A stretch of 6,962 bases of DNA from Rudaea sp. (GTDB lineage: Bacteria > Pseudomonadota > Gammaproteobacteria > Xanthomonadales > Rhodanobacteraceae): the NCBI GenBank assembly GCA_025934455.1, contig JAICYA010000103.1, forward strand, positions 1-6,962, in the 5' to 3' direction. Every line of letters begins with the position of its first letter. The stretch's first letter is position 1. Shown here in pieces: positions 5,795-6,962 of this stretch. The position numbers were made by a program, and so were the translations under genes. The notes under the pieces were generated by a model. That model had not been told where the DNA came from. It made no database searches and saw nothing but the letters and a program-made list of their open reading frames with translations.

Positions 5795-6676
5795 TCATCC
5801 GGCCAGCATCACGATGCCGATCAACGCAAACAGCCATCGATAGCGCCGTTGCATCCACACGGCGGTCTGGAAGTCCAAGCCGCGCCGCAGCGCCTGCGCA
5901 GCCCACGCGACGTGCAGCAGCCACGCGAGCGGGCTCCACAGCAACAGCCGCGGCAGGAAACCGAGCGCTGCCAGCCCGATGAGCATCGCATAGGCTGCCG
6001 AAAACGCGAACAGGCTGGCGAGGAAAGTGCGCCGGCGGCCGAACACCACGGCGTTCGTGCGTATGCCGTTCAGCAGGTCGCCATCGTAGTCGCGCACCTC
6101 CTGGTTGAGATGACCGGCAGCGAACACCAGGCCGAAGAAGAGGCCGATCCAGACTCCCGTGGCGTCGAACGCGTGCGACAGGGTATAGCCAAGAAGGAAG
6201 TGCAGGGTTCCCCCGACCAGGTGAACGAGCGATCCTGCAACGGGCGTGCCCTTGCCCAGCACCGGAGACGCCGAGTACAGAAAGCCGAGCGCAGCGATCG
6301 CGCCACCGATGCCCAGCGTCCGCACGCCGTCGGCCGCGAAAGCGGTGGCTGCCGCGATGAGCAGCGCGACCGCGAGCCACGCGACGTCGCGCCTGCCGAT
6401 CCCGTGCCGAGTGAATACGAGCGGCGCGCGCAACGGATCACGCATGTCGCCGTCGCACCCGGCCCAATCGTTGAAGACGAAGATATGCGCCGTGAGCGCG
6501 CAGCTGCCGAGCAGTAACAAGACGAGCGGGACGATACCGTGGCGTTCGACGCTGTAACCGCCGAGGAAGCTGCCGAGAATCGGCGAGGCCTGAAGCGCGA
6601 GCACTTCCACCGTCCGCGTGGACGCGAAGTACCGCAAGGTGCGCGCCAGATTGCGGACATGCTGCGGTGAGGTCAT
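5795..6676 (-). CDS. UbiA-family membrane prenyltransferase, substrate unknown
   Basis: 293 aa from ATG 6676. The start is chosen because ATGA overlaps the upstream gene's stop; the open frame itself extends to 6763. It is very hydrophobic, with about 8-9 membrane segments. Both UbiA Asp-rich sites are present: NDWAGCDGD at 69-77 (family form NDxxDxxxD; here position 73 is Gly, with Asp75 and Asp77 kept) and DYDGD at 196-200, followed by the typical [21 protein letters not shown] segment at 134-143 also fits. UbiA enzymes use Mg2+-bound prenyl diphosphates to prenylate aromatic rings, or in the DPPR-synthase branch transfer phosphoribose to decaprenyl phosphate. Next to a DPM1-like transferase and away from ubiquinone genes, a lipid-carrier or specialised lipid role is more likely than ubiquinone synthesis, but that is inference. 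Confidence 0.9.
   Translation of the reverse strand: MTSPQHVRNLARTLRYFASTRTVEVLALQASPILGSFLGGYSVERHGIVPLVLLLLGSCALTAHIFVFNDWAGCDGDMRDPLRAPLVFTRHGIGRRDVAWLAVALLIAAATAFAADGVRTLGIGGAIAALGFLYSASPVLGKGTPVAGSLVHLVGGTLHFLLGYTLSHAFDATGVWIGLFFGLVFAAGHLNQEVRDYDGDLLNGIRTNAVVFGRRRTFLASLFAFSAAYAMLIGLAALGFLPRLLLWSPLAWLLHVAWAAQALRRGLDFQTAVWMQRRYRWLFALIGIVMLAG
6673..6676 (-). promoter_or_regulatory. ATGA stop/start overlap joining the unknown gene and the UbiA-like gene
   Basis: On the minus strand TGA (6675-6673) ends the upstream frame and ATG (6676-6674) starts the prenyltransferase. This is the classic arrangement for coupled translation. There is no good Shine-Dalgarno in front of this ATG, which makes re-initiation the likely mode. 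Confidence 0.65.
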
Positions 6677-6962
6677 GGTGTCGATGGGCGCGGCTCCACG
6701 CTTTTCATGCTGGTTGCTTCGTATAGCCGCAGCCATAGCGCGTAGCCGAAGTCCTGCGACCAATAGAACCGTTTTACGGTTGCCATGGGATCGTTGTGGT
6801 ACAGCAGTGGCGGCGCGTGGCGGACCTGCGCGAAATCGTCCGCGGCGAGCCGCGTGAGCACCCGGCGCGCCGCCTGCTGCACCTCCGCGTTCGCAGGCGA
6901 GGCCGCGGAGTCCACAAACAGGCGCGCCGCCTCGCTCCAGATCTCCTGTTCCGGCGCGGGCA
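6673..6962 (-). CDS. Unrecognised protein, C-terminal 95 residues (cut by right edge)
   Basis: The frame runs open from the right edge to TGA 6675-6673. A GTG at 6915 could start a short version, but there is no stop upstream of it in the window, so the gene probably continues beyond the edge. The visible part is soluble. A helical stretch (EIWSEAARLF through VQQAARRVLTRLAADDFAQV) is followed by a distinctive aromatic-rich tail with LLYHNDPMATVKRFYWSQDF, then GYALWLRLYEATSM, and a short charged end. I recognise no catalytic motif and do not assign a function. Its ATGA overlap with the UbiA-like gene indicates they are made together, so it likely acts in the same pathway or complex. Confidence 0.7.
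   Translation of the reverse strand, partial: PAPEQEIWSEAARLFVDSAASPANAEVQQAARRVLTRLAADDFAQVRHAPPLLYHNDPMATVKRFYWSQDFGYALWLRLYEATSMKSVEPRPSTP

Noticed and set aside
5739..6380. A 213-codon minus-strand frame across the UbiA-like gene, ending next to the glycosyltransferase start
   Set aside because: It is very rich in Arg, Gly and Ala, lies in another frame of the same strand as the prenyltransferase, and has no motif.
5780..6517. A 245-codon plus-strand frame opposite the prenyltransferase
   Set aside because: The Gln/Arg/Glu/Ala-rich shadow translation is typical of the complement of a membrane protein gene; no ribosome-binding site or motif supports it.

Overview
The window is about 7 kb of high-GC DNA, roughly 62-65% G+C by eye outside one gene. 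It reads as ordinary proteobacterial chromosome. A complete YfiR-YfiN-YfiB cyclic-di-GMP module, DoxX, Gmd and compact operons fit a gammaproteobacterium. A Xanthomonadales/Rhodanobacteraceae-like organism is my best guess, but that is inference from gene content and composition, not a database match. No rRNA, tRNA, CRISPR array, insertion sequence or integrase is visible, and no gene-free stretch exceeds 300 bases.

Left part (1-1356): the 5' part of an M20-family metallo-amidohydrolase runs leftward off the edge. It is divergent from a small DoxX-family membrane protein gene. A 149-codon gene of unknown function begins at the end of doxX.

Centre (1545-3924): three tightly packed plus-strand genes encode a periplasmic repressor (YfiR), an inner-membrane diguanylate cyclase with HAMP and GGDEF domains (YfiN), and an OmpA-like outer-membrane lipoprotein (YfiB). 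In the characterised system YfiR holds YfiN inactive. Envelope or redox stress lets YfiB sequester YfiR, which releases c-di-GMP synthesis and drives exopolysaccharide production and biofilm. The key cysteines, the lipobox, and the GGDEF and I-site residues are all present, so the module looks functional.

Right part (4053-6962): a GDP-mannose 4,6-dehydratase gene (gmd) has visibly lower G+C and rare arginine codons, suggesting transfer. It meets head-on, with an 8-bp 3' overlap, a leftward operon of three genes. These are, in transcription order, an unrecognised gene cut by the right edge, a UbiA-family membrane prenyltransferase joined to it by an ATGA overlap, and a DPM1-like family 2 glycosyltransferase. 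This suggests a lipid-linked sugar or cell-surface glycan locus. The substrate of the prenyltransferase and the final sugar made from the Gmd product cannot be read from this window.

Nothing here is clearly a new system. The least explained part is the unknown gene/UbiA/GT2 operon at the right edge.
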